The notes under the pieces were generated by a model, which saw nothing but the letters and a program-made list of their open reading frames with translations, had not been told where the DNA came from and did not search any database. From JAEZVV01 sp036652035 (GTDB lineage: Bacteria > Pseudomonadota > Gammaproteobacteria > Burkholderiales > Burkholderiaceae_F), in assembly GCA_036652035.1 (NCBI GenBank), contig JAVVWR010000017.1, forward strand, positions 1 through 44,791: a DNA stretch of 44,791 bases, given 5' to 3'. Shown in pieces: positions 10,586-18,464 of this stretch (positions are counted from its first letter, which is position 1; each line of letters starts with the position of its first letter). Position numbers and translations under genes: made by a program.

Positions 10586-13012
10586 ATGGATACTCTGAGT
10601 CCTCGCACGCCGACACCTGTTTCCGCCACTGTCGGCCACGCTGGCGGTGTGGCCGTGGCCATGCAGCGCGCGGTTGACCGCCTGCGGTCGGCGGCCGACA
10701 AGGTCTTGCGTGCGGACTTGCCGGCGATGTGCCGTGCCGTGGTCGATGAACTCGATCACGATGCCGATACCGCCAAGATGGCGCGCGCCGCGCGCATCCT
10801 CCTCGCCGAGGAAAACGCTTTTACCGCCGACTTTTTTATCGCGTTTGATCGCTCGATCGCCACTGGCGTGAGCGAGTTCGCGGGCGCGGCGCCAGCGGCC
10901 CGGCCCAAGCTGGAACTGGCTTCGCTCGCGCTGGTCGAATTCGACCAGATGGAAGAGACGATGGTGGTCGATCGCATGGGCGCGCGCCTGCGCAACGCCG
11001 TCGACGATCTCTACACCGTTCTCAACCAGCGGCTGGCCAATGTCGTGCGCGCCCCCAAGCTTGGCGACCGCGACAATCCGTTTCACCCGATGCGTTTTGC
11101 CCAGGCCTTTAACGTCGCGATCGAAGGTCGCGGGCTGGTGGGCGAGACGCGGATCGCGCTTCTGAGAGGGTTCGAGCGAGCCTTGCTCGAATCCCTCAAG
11201 CAGATCTACGACGAGATGAATCTCTTGCTCGCGGCCGACGGGGTTTCCGACATCGTTGACCCCGAGCTCTTGCGTCACACCATGGCCGGCGCGCGGGTGG
11301 CTCAGGCTCAGCGGTCGTGGCCCAACACCCTGGCCGGCCAGGTCCGCTTTGATGGCGCGCCGCTCTTGCCCGACGTGCCTTCGACCGATGGCCATTCGGC
11401 GCAGCTGCTGCAAGCGCTTTATCAGCGGCTGCAGATCGGCGGCGCGCTGGCCGCGCCAGCGGCCCTGCCGGCGGGCAGCCAGATGGGATTTTCGCCCAAC
11501 GATTTGCCGCGGGTGCCGTTTGGTCAGGTCGAGCCGATTCTCGCGCCGTCGGCGGGAATGACGGCCGCCTCGGGCCAGCCCGAGGCCGATCAACACCTGC
11601 TCGCCGCGGTGGGCGAAAAGCAGCGCGCCACGGCTCACGCCATGATGGCCGCCGCCGATGGCGCTGCGGGCGAGGCCGGGCTGGCGGTGCCCGATGCGCT
11701 GGCGCAGCGCGCCGAGCTGATCGAGCGTGCCACGCGCCAGCTCGACAAGCTCACGATCGAACTCGTGGGCCTGGTATTCGAACGTATTCATGGCGACAAA
11801 TACCTGCCGGGCGCGATCAAGTTGGCGCTGGCGCGCTTGCAGTTTCCATTTCTGCGAGCGGCTTTGTCGGACCCCGATCTCTTTGTCTCGTCCGAGGCGC
11901 CGGCGCGCCGCTTGATGGACCGGATCGCCACCAGCGCGATCGGCTGGGAACCCGAGGGGGCCGACAACCAGCGCTTCCTGGCCGAGGTCGATCGCGCCGT
12001 CAATTCGGTGGTGCTCGCCGTCGCCGAGGGGCCGAGCGCGTTCGAGCGCGCGCTCGATGATTTCGAGACTTTTCTGGCGAGCGAGCGGGAGCGTGATGAC
12101 GACCCGGTGCAACGCGCCAAACGCGCGCTCGAGGAAGTCGAGGTGCGCGAAGTGATGGCGATCAACGCCATGATCGGCGTGCGCCGCGCTTTCGAGGGCG
12201 TGCTGCTCGAGTCGTATCTGCGCGACTTTCTGCTGGGCGTGTGGGTGCGGGTGCTGGTGGCGGCGACGCTGCGCGCCCGCTCCGAACCCGGCTTCGAGCA
12301 GCGCTTCAAGGATGTGGTGCCCGGCCTTGTCTGGAGCGTTCAGCCCAAGCTCACTCAAGAAGACCGACGCCGCTTGGTGACGGTGATTCCACGCGCGCTC
12401 TCGACGCTGCGCGACGGCTTGGTCCTGGTCGAATGGCCACAGGCCAAGGTGGCGGAATTTTTCGGCCGCTTGATGGCCTCTCACGCCAACGCGGTCAGGG
12501 CGCTTGAACTCGCGCATGGGGTTCAGCCGCCGGTGGTCGATCCCGCCGTCTTGCGCCAGCGATTGGCGGAAGTGGCGATTGCTGTGCCGCCGGACGACGA
12601 ATACCTGGGCGAAGTCGAAGTCGATGCCTCCGTGGTGCGGCGCGAAGTCGAGCGCAGCAACGCCGATCTTGCCGTGCTCGACGCCGCGTCCGGCCCGATC
12701 GATGGGGCGATTCCTGCGGCGCATTTCGCGGATCACGAGATCGACGCCGTCATGGCGGGTTGGGGGCGCGGCGACGGCTTTCTGTTGCAAGTGGGCGAGG
12801 CCGACGAGCAAGTCCGGCTGCGCTGGATCAGCCCGCGCCGCAGCTTCTACCTGTTCGTCTCGATCGGCACTGGCGCAGCGCATTCGCTCTCGCCGGAAGT
12901 GGTGCGCAGCTATATCCGTACCGGTCGCTTGCGCCCGGTGGAATCGCAACCCTTGTTTGAACGCGTGGTGGGCCGCTTGATGCAGGAACTCTCGGGCGGA
13001 ACGAAAAACTGA
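10586..13012 (+). CDS. DUF1631 family protein (first copy)
   Basis: This 808-residue soluble protein is of the DUF1631 family, whose biochemical role is not established to my knowledge. No signal peptide or membrane segment is seen. The family signature is the central helical block (KLTIELVGLVFERI to the ARLQFPFLRAAL region, about residues 385-425) and a C-terminal small beta-rich domain containing VRLRWISPRRSFYLF (about 750). That C-terminal part recalls PilZ-like barrels but lacks an obvious RxxxR plus DxSxxG c-di-GMP motif. A close paralog lies 0.9 kb downstream with the same blocks. The stop codon overlaps the start of the methyltransferase gene (TGATG), so the two products are translationally coupled. 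Confidence 0.8.
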   Translation: MDTLSPRTPTPVSATVGHAGGVAVAMQRAVDRLRSAADKVLRADLPAMCRAVVDELDHDADTAKMARAARILLAEENAFTADFFIAFDRSIATGVSEFAGAAPAARPKLELASLALVEFDQMEETMVVDRMGARLRNAVDDLYTVLNQRLANVVRAPKLGDRDNPFHPMRFAQAFNVAIEGRGLVGETRIALLRGFERALLESLKQIYDEMNLLLAADGVSDIVDPELLRHTMAGARVAQAQRSWPNTLAGQVRFDGAPLLPDVPSTDGHSAQLLQALYQRLQIGGALAAPAALPAGSQMGFSPNDLPRVPFGQVEPILAPSAGMTAASGQPEADQHLLAAVGEKQRATAHAMMAAADGAAGEAGLAVPDALAQRAELIERATRQLDKLTIELVGLVFERIHGDKYLPGAIKLALARLQFPFLRAALSDPDLFVSSEAPARRLMDRIATSAIGWEPEGADNQRFLAEVDRAVNSVVLAVAEGPSAFERALDDFETFLASERERDDDPVQRAKRALEEVEVREVMAINAMIGVRRAFEGVLLESYLRDFLLGVWVRVLVAATLRARSEPGFEQRFKDVVPGLVWSVQPKLTQEDRRRLVTVIPRALSTLRDGLVLVEWPQAKVAEFFGRLMASHANAVRALELAHGVQPPVVDPAVLRQRLAEVAIAVPPDDEYLGEVEVDASVVRREVERSNADLAVLDAASGPIDGAIPAAHFADHEIDAVMAGWGRGDGFLLQVGEADEQVRLRWISPRRSFYLFVSIGTGAAHSLSPEVVRSYIRTGRLRPVESQPLFERVVGRLMQELSGGTKN

Positions 13013-13773
13013 TGGCCACTCGCAAACCGCCCCGCACCTCGATCACGCTGTCGGAAACCGACGGGGTTCGTTACCTGCACTTTGGCACCGAGTGGATCCA
13101 GGGCGGAATGCGGATCGCGCGTCCGTTTTCGCTCGAACTTGAATACCAGCGCCAGATGATGGCGCTCGCCTTGTTGCTGCCCGAGCCGCGGCGGGTGATC
13201 CAGCTGGGCCTGGGGGCGGCGGCGCTGACCAAGTTCTGCTGGCGCAACCTGCCTGACGCGGAGATCGTCGCGGTTGAAATCTCGGAGCTGGTGGTGGCCA
13301 ATGCGCGCCAGTGGTTCCGCCTGCCACCCGATGACGACCGGCTGCGGGTCGAACTCGCCGATGCGCGCGAATTCATCGGCGACCGCCGCCGCAGCGGCAA
13401 GACCGACTGGCTGCAGGTTGATCTCTACGATGCGGCCGCCCGCGGCCCGGTCTACGACGACGTCGAGTTCTACACCCTGTGCCGGCGCGCTCTGGCGAGC
13501 CCCGGCGTGGCGAGCTTCAACCTCTTTGGTCGCTCGTTCGACGCCAGTTTTGCCGCGATCTCCGAGGCGTTCAACGGCCGGGTTCTGGCGCTGCCCGAGG
13601 TGGCCGAGGGCAACCGCATCGTATTGGCTGTGGCCGGCCCCAAGCTCGAGCTCGAATTCACCGAGCTCTACGAGCGTGCCCAGGCGATCGAAGCCGTGTG
13701 GCGTCTGCCGGCGCGGCGCTGGCTGGCGGGATTGCGCGCTGAAAACGAACTCGTCGGCGAACTGCGCTTGTAG
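13012..13773 (+). CDS. Spermidine-synthase-like SAM-dependent methyltransferase-fold protein
   Basis: This 253-residue Rossmann-fold protein resembles spermidine synthase (SpeE)-like proteins without the N-terminal SpeE domain. The nucleotide-binding loop reads QLGLGAAALTKF (about 64-75), replacing the GGGDGG of true spermidine synthases. The acidic residue after strand 2 is in VAVEISE, and a DAREF motif follows. A catalytic aspartate may lie in LQVDLYD. Polyamine synthesis is doubtful because of the altered loop; a methyltransferase or non-enzymatic role is possible. Its ATG overlaps the DUF1631 stop (TGATG), and a second DUF1631 gene follows, which suggests a functional link. Confidence 0.75.
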   Translation: MATRKPPRTSITLSETDGVRYLHFGTEWIQGGMRIARPFSLELEYQRQMMALALLLPEPRRVIQLGLGAAALTKFCWRNLPDAEIVAVEISELVVANARQWFRLPPDDDRLRVELADAREFIGDRRRSGKTDWLQVDLYDAAARGPVYDDVEFYTLCRRALASPGVASFNLFGRSFDASFAAISEAFNGRVLALPEVAEGNRIVLAVAGPKLELEFTELYERAQAIEAVWRLPARRWLAGLRAENELVGELRL

Positions 13774-13824
13774 TCGATCGGGATTGACCCGAATGGCCTG
13801 CCGGAAAAGCGGTAGCCCTTGTTC

Positions 13825-13852
13825 TTGACGCGGCCGGCGGGGTCGATAAAGT
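13825..13852 (+). promoter_or_regulatory. Candidate sigma-70 promoter of second DUF1631 gene
   Basis: TTGACG at 13825-13830 and TAAAGT at 13847-13852 are spaced by 16 bases, a reasonable housekeeping promoter. It lies about 50 bases upstream of the start at 13901, so the second DUF1631 gene may be transcribed separately from the first. Confidence 0.5.
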
Positions 13853-13900
13853 CAAAGCATCCTCCGCCTGGCCGATCGTGGCCGGGCTACCGCACCCCTG

Positions 13901-16533
13901 ATGGAATTCAAGCTCGATCCCGGCCGCGCTCCGGCGGAAATCACACCGATCTCCGGATCCCAGTCGGCGGCTTTGCTGCGCTCGGGTCTGGCGATCGGCT
14001 GCGAGCTTTTGGGCGAAGGCTTCTCCGCGCTTGTCAAAGGAGTTGCCGCCGAGCTGGGTTCGCGCCGGGATTTCGATCGCCGCTTGCCGCTGGTTCAACA
14101 CCTGCTGGAGCGGCGTGCCGACGAACTGCGGACGAGCTTTCTCGTGCGCTTGAACCAAGCGCAGGACGAGTCTTACGCAGCCTTGATCGCGGCGGCGCAG
14201 AGGCCATTGCCAGCGCACGCGCGGCCTGAGTTCGACCCTGAAACTCTCAGCCTGGTCGACGCTTTCGCGATCGATTCCACCGCGGTGCTCGAGAAAAACG
14301 CCCACCAGCTCGCCGGTCAGCTTGACCCGGCGATGGGCGAGCTCAACCTCGTGGTCGGACACATTGCCGGGCGCAGTGCGCTCAAGACCGCCGCCAACCC
14401 GCTCGGCCCCTTCGTCGTGGTCAAAGCACTTCTGGAGGCCGCCGAGGATCAAAACCTCGACCCCGAAGCGTGGCCCTTGCTGCTCGCCGCTTTCGAGCGG
14501 CCGCTGGCCAGAGCGCTCGAGCCGGTCTTGACCGCCTTGCTCGAGCACTTCGCGCGCCACGGCGTGGGCGTGCGTGCGGTGCGGCGCGCGTTGGTGGCGG
14601 CGCGACCGGCATCCGCGCCGCGCAGCGACAACGGCCCGAATACGGCCGGGCTGAGCCCCAACAGCCGCCTGGGCNNNNNNNNNNNNNNNNNNNNNNNNNN
14701 NNNNNNNNNNNNNNNNNNNNNNNNNNNNNNNNNNNNNNNNNNNNNNNNNNNNNNNNNNNNNNNNNNNNNNNNNNGCGCAGCGACAACGGCCCGAATACGG
14801 CCGGGCTGAGCCCCAACAGCCGCCTGGGCCACAGTCAGTTTGGCCACAGTCAGTTCGGCAACAGTCAGTTTGGCAACAGTCAGTTCGACAACAGTCAGTT
14901 CGGCAACAGTCATTTAGGTAACAGCCAGTTCGGCAACAGCCAGTTCGGCCATACGCAGACTGGCGCATCCGGCGCGCCGGGCGGCGGCGAGCCCGAATCC
15001 CGGGCCGCGGCGACCGAAGCGCTCAACCAGATCGTCGCCCGATTGCAGTTCAATGCGCGTGGCACGCGGATGCCGGCGATGCCGCCCGCCGGGCCCCCTG
15101 CACAAGAGCTGATGCAGTCGCTCGAAGAGCTGCAAAAGCTCAATCTGCAAGCCGAGGGCGGCGGCCGCATGGCGCTGGCCGCGACGGGATCGATCAACAC
15201 CTGGCGCGAGCAGCTGGTGGGCAACACCGACCGCACGGTCGACAAGCTCACCATCGAGATCGTTGGCATGCTGTTCGACCATGTGATGTCGGACCCGCAG
15301 GTTCCGGCCGAGATCAAGGCGCGGATTTCGCGTCTGCAGTTTCCGGTTCTCAAGGCCGCCCTGATCGATGCCGCCTTTTTTGCCTCGAGCGCGCACCCAG
15401 CGCGCAAGCTGATCGACCGTATCGCCGGCACCGCAGCGGGCTGGGAGCCTTACGGCGACGACAACCAGCGCTACCTGCGCGAGCTTGACCGGGTGGTGCA
15501 CGAGGTGCTCGAGCTGTTCAGCGGCGACGCTGCCGTGTTCGAGCGGCTGTTTCTTGAGTTCGACGCGTTTGTCAGCGACGTCAACCCGGCGGACCGCGAT
15601 CCGGTGAGCCGCGCCAAGCAGGCGCTGGAAGCGGCCGAGAAGCAGGAAATCCTCACCATCAACACCACGATCCAGGTGCGCCGCGCGTTCGAGCGGATCG
15701 ATCTGGAGCCGCACATCCGCGACTTCCTGCTCGGGCCATGGGTGCGGGTGATGGTGGCGGCGAGTATCCGCGCCGACGCGCAGCCAGGTTTTGCCAAGAG
15801 TTTTCGCGATGTCATCAACGACATCGTCTGGAGCGTTCAGCCCAAGGCCAGCGCTGACGATCGCTCGCGCCTGGTCAAGACGATCCCGACCATGATCCGC
15901 ATCCTGCGCGACGGTCTGGCCCTGATCCATTTTCCCGATCGCGAGCGCGAAGTCTTTTTTTCCCAGCTGATGGAATCGCACGCGATGGCGGTCAAGCCGG
16001 TCGATCAGGCGGCCTATATCAAGGCCAGTCTGGCGACGACAGAACTGCGCGCCAAGATCGACGGCATGCAGATGTCGGGGCTGTTTGCGGCCACCAGCGT
16101 GCCAGGCGGGATCCGGATCTCGACCCAGGCGATCGCCGCGGCCGCCCAGCAGTTCCAGGCCGAGATCGAAATGCCGGCCGACCTGAGCGAGATCGGTCAT
16201 CTCGACCCGCTCGAAGAAGCCAAGATCACCGAAGCGGTGGCGCGCTGGCAATGCGGGCACTGGTTCAAACTGTGGAACGGTGTCGATTTCGTGCGCGCCC
16301 GCCTGCGCTGGATGAGCCCGTTGCGCACCATCTTCCTTTTTGCCAGCGGCCAGGAAAGCCGGCCGCACGCCTTGTCGGCCACTCAGGTCCGATCGTATGT
16401 CGCCCGCGGCCACCTCGAACCGCTGGAGCAGATAGCGCTCACCCAGCGCGCGGTCGACGCGGTGGTGGCCGATTTTGAACATGCGCCTGGGCGCGCGGCC
16501 GATCTCGCTGCGCGCTACGCCACGGCGGCTTGA
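13901..16533 (+). CDS. DUF1631 family protein (second copy), interrupted by an assembly gap
   Basis: This is a paralog of the gene at 10586. It shares KLTIEIVGMLFDHV, a SRLQFPVLKAAL block, GWEPYGDDNQRYL and a C-terminal RARLRWMSPLRTIFLF segment. The reading frame enters the 100-N gap from the left and a second frame leaves it on the right. Both sides encode the same short peptide (RSDNGPNTAGLSPNSRLG), because 55 bp are duplicated around the gap. Removing the Ns and one copy joins the two halves into one open frame of 825 residues, close to the 808 of the paralog. Straight after the junction is a nine-unit pentapeptide repeat, a linker absent from the first copy. Function is unknown; the protein is predicted soluble and cytoplasmic. 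Confidence 0.75.
14620..14829 (+). repeat. Exact 55-bp direct duplication flanking the N gap
   Basis: Bases 14620-14674 and 14775-14829 are identical over all 55 positions, and exactly 100 Ns lie between them. Overlap by a fixed length equal to a common assembler k-mer (55) is typical of neighbouring contigs cut from one assembly graph. The duplication is therefore most likely an artefact and not a biological repeat. Confidence 0.85.
14675..14774. other. Assembly gap of 100 Ns
   Basis: A run of exactly 100 Ns, the conventional placeholder for a scaffold gap of unknown size. The real length may be zero, negative (overlap), or extra repeat units. Confidence 0.98.
14830..14964 (+). repeat. Nine in-frame 15-bp repeats encoding a pentapeptide array
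   Basis: The array has nine consecutive 15-base units, consensus AACAGTCAGTTCGGC, read in frame as N/H-S-Q-F-G. Units 1 and 2 begin with CAC (His). Unit 6 encodes NSHLG, and the last is a degenerate HTQTG. The period of five residues with a buried-type F/L and a small residue two before it recalls pentapeptide-repeat proteins. With only nine units it may equally be a flexible low-complexity linker. Silent differences between units show that it is not a recent perfect expansion. Confidence 0.9.
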
Positions 16534-16579
16534 TTCCCGGCGCGGCGCCTCGCCCGCAGCGCGTTATGCTCGAGACGCC

Positions 16580-18394
16580 ATGAACGCTCCCGCCGCTTCC
16601 CCTGCGCCTGTCGCCCGTCCTGCCATCGATTCGGCGCTCGCGCCTCACGGGCGCCTGAGTCTGGCCGCGGTGCTGGCCGAACTGGTGCGCTGCGCCCGGC
16701 TCGATCCGGCCGATGCCGAGCGCTTGCGCATGGCCGCCAGCAGCCGCGACCGCCGCCATCCGCTGGCGGTGATCGCGGAGATGAACTTTCGCACCCCGGA
16801 CGAGCGCCGCCTGCTCGACCTCGAAGGGCTCACCCAGTGGCTGGCGGGCGAGGCGAACCTGCCTTATCTGCACATCGACCCCTTGCGCGTTGACTTCACC
16901 CGCGTGGTCGAGGTGATGTCGAGCGCTTACGCCACCACGTATTCGATCCTGCCGGTGGCGGTGAGCAGTACCGAGGTGACGATCGCCACCAGCGAGCCCT
17001 TCCAGACCGGTTGGGAGCGGGAGATCGAGCAGGTCACCCGCAAGACCGTCAAGAAGGTGGTCGCCAACCCGCTCGACGTGGTGCGTTACACGACCGAGTT
17101 CTACAAGCTGGCGATTTCGGTGCGCGGCGCGGCCAAGACCGGCACCCAGAGCGTGGTCAGCAATCTCGAGCAACTGGTCGAGCTCGGCGGCAAGGTCGAG
17201 GCCAACGACGCCCACGTCATCAACATCGTCGACTGGCTGCTGCAGTACGCGTTCGATCAGCGCGCGAGCGACATCCACCTCGAGCCCAAGCGCGATCTGG
17301 CGGTGGTTCGCTTCCGCATCGACGGCGTTTTGCATCAGGTCTACCAGGTGCCGGGCAATGTGCTCGCCGCCATGACCAACCGCATCAAGCTCTTGGGCCG
17401 GATGGACGTGGTCGAGCGCCGCCGGCCGCAGGACGGCCGGATCAAGACCAAGGTCTCGACCGGGCCCAATGCCGGGCGCGAGATCGAGTTGCGCCTCTCG
17501 ACCCTGCCCACGGCGTTTGGCGAAAAGCTGGTGATGCGGATCTTCGACCCCGAAGTCGCGGTGCGCAGCTACGCCGAACTCGGCTTCTCGCCCGAGGAGG
17601 GCGCGGCCTGGGACGAACTGATCCATCGCCCCTCGGGAATCATCCTGGTGACCGGGCCCACGGGCTCGGGCAAGACCACGACGCTGTATTCGACCTTGAA
17701 GCAGCTCGCGACCGACGAGGTCAATGTCAGCACGGTCGAAGACCCGATCGAAAACGTCGACCCGCAGTTAAACCAGATGCAGGTCCAGCATGGGATCGAC
17801 CTCGGCTTTGCCGACGGCCTGCGCGCTCTGATGCGGCAGGACCCCGACATCATCATGGTGGGCGAGATCCGTGACCGCGAGACCGCTGACATGGCGGTGC
17901 AGGCCGCTCTTACCGGCCACCTGGTGTTCAGCACCCTGCACACCAACGACGCCTGCTCCTCGGTGGCGCGGGTGATCGAGCTGGGTGTGCCGTCCTACCT
18001 CGTCAACGCCACGCTGATTGGTGTTCTGGCACAACGCCTGGTGCGCACCCTGTGCCCGCATTGCAAGCAGCCCGCCGACCCGATCGACGAAGACGTCTGG
18101 AAGCAGCTGGTCGCTCCCTGGCGCGCGCTGGTGCCGCAGCGAAGCTACAAACCGGTGGGCTGCCTCGAGTGCCGCCGCACCGGTTACATGGGGCGCATCG
18201 GTCTGATCGAATTGCTGCGGGTGAGCGACCCGATGCGCAAGCTGATTGCCACCGACGCTGAAATTCCGCTCATGCGCGCGCTCGCCGCGCGCGAAGGCCT
18301 GCGCTCCTTGCGCGTCTCGGGGGCGGAGAAGATCGCCCAGGGCGTGACCACGCTCGAAGAAGTGCTCAAGGCCGCGCCGCCCTTCGAGAGCTGA
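16580..18394 (+). CDS. GspE/PilB-type secretion or pilus ATPase
   Basis: This is a hexameric AAA-like ATPase of 604 residues from the type II secretion/type IV pilus family. An N-terminal GspE-N-like domain (about 25-170) precedes the RecA-like ATPase. Walker A is GPTGSGKTT (359-367, K365), Walker B is DPDIIMVGEIRD (421-432), and His-box and Asp-box regions lie between. A zinc-binding tetracysteine is present (C492-x2-C495, C528-x2-C531), as in GspE and PilB and unlike PilT. The ATG at 16580 removes an implausible in-frame extension that overlaps the upstream gene. No platform protein (GspF/PilC), pilin or prepilin peptidase is adjacent, so its machine lies elsewhere. MshE-like c-di-GMP binding by the N domain is possible but the motif is not clear. 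Confidence 0.85.
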   Translation: MNAPAASPAPVARPAIDSALAPHGRLSLAAVLAELVRCARLDPADAERLRMAASSRDRRHPLAVIAEMNFRTPDERRLLDLEGLTQWLAGEANLPYLHIDPLRVDFTRVVEVMSSAYATTYSILPVAVSSTEVTIATSEPFQTGWEREIEQVTRKTVKKVVANPLDVVRYTTEFYKLAISVRGAAKTGTQSVVSNLEQLVELGGKVEANDAHVINIVDWLLQYAFDQRASDIHLEPKRDLAVVRFRIDGVLHQVYQVPGNVLAAMTNRIKLLGRMDVVERRRPQDGRIKTKVSTGPNAGREIELRLSTLPTAFGEKLVMRIFDPEVAVRSYAELGFSPEEGAAWDELIHRPSGIILVTGPTGSGKTTTLYSTLKQLATDEVNVSTVEDPIENVDPQLNQMQVQHGIDLGFADGLRALMRQDPDIIMVGEIRDRETADMAVQAALTGHLVFSTLHTNDACSSVARVIELGVPSYLVNATLIGVLAQRLVRTLCPHCKQPADPIDEDVWKQLVAPWRALVPQRSYKPVGCLECRRTGYMGRIGLIELLRVSDPMRKLIATDAEIPLMRALAAREGLRSLRVSGAEKIAQGVTTLEEVLKAAPPFES

Positions 18395-18464
18395 TTTCGC
18401 TTCGCGCCCGGGCGCGGGCCGGGCACAATCAAAAGCCCTTCCGTGCCGCAGGCCTCCGACCGCG

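Noticed and set aside
10499..12949. Leftward frame of about 816 codons opposite the first DUF1631 gene
   Set aside because: Antisense shadow; no start signal and composition typical of reversed GC-rich coding sequence.
14470..14674. Separate gene upstream of the gap in the frame of the right-hand DUF1631 half
   Set aside because: Left of the gap the real frame is the one starting at 13901; the other frame only appears open because the Ns have no stops and the overlap shifts the phase.
14620..14829. Genuine long direct repeat or mobile-element target duplication
   Set aside because: The exact 55-base length and the 100-N placeholder are better explained by contig overlap in assembly; no transposase is nearby.
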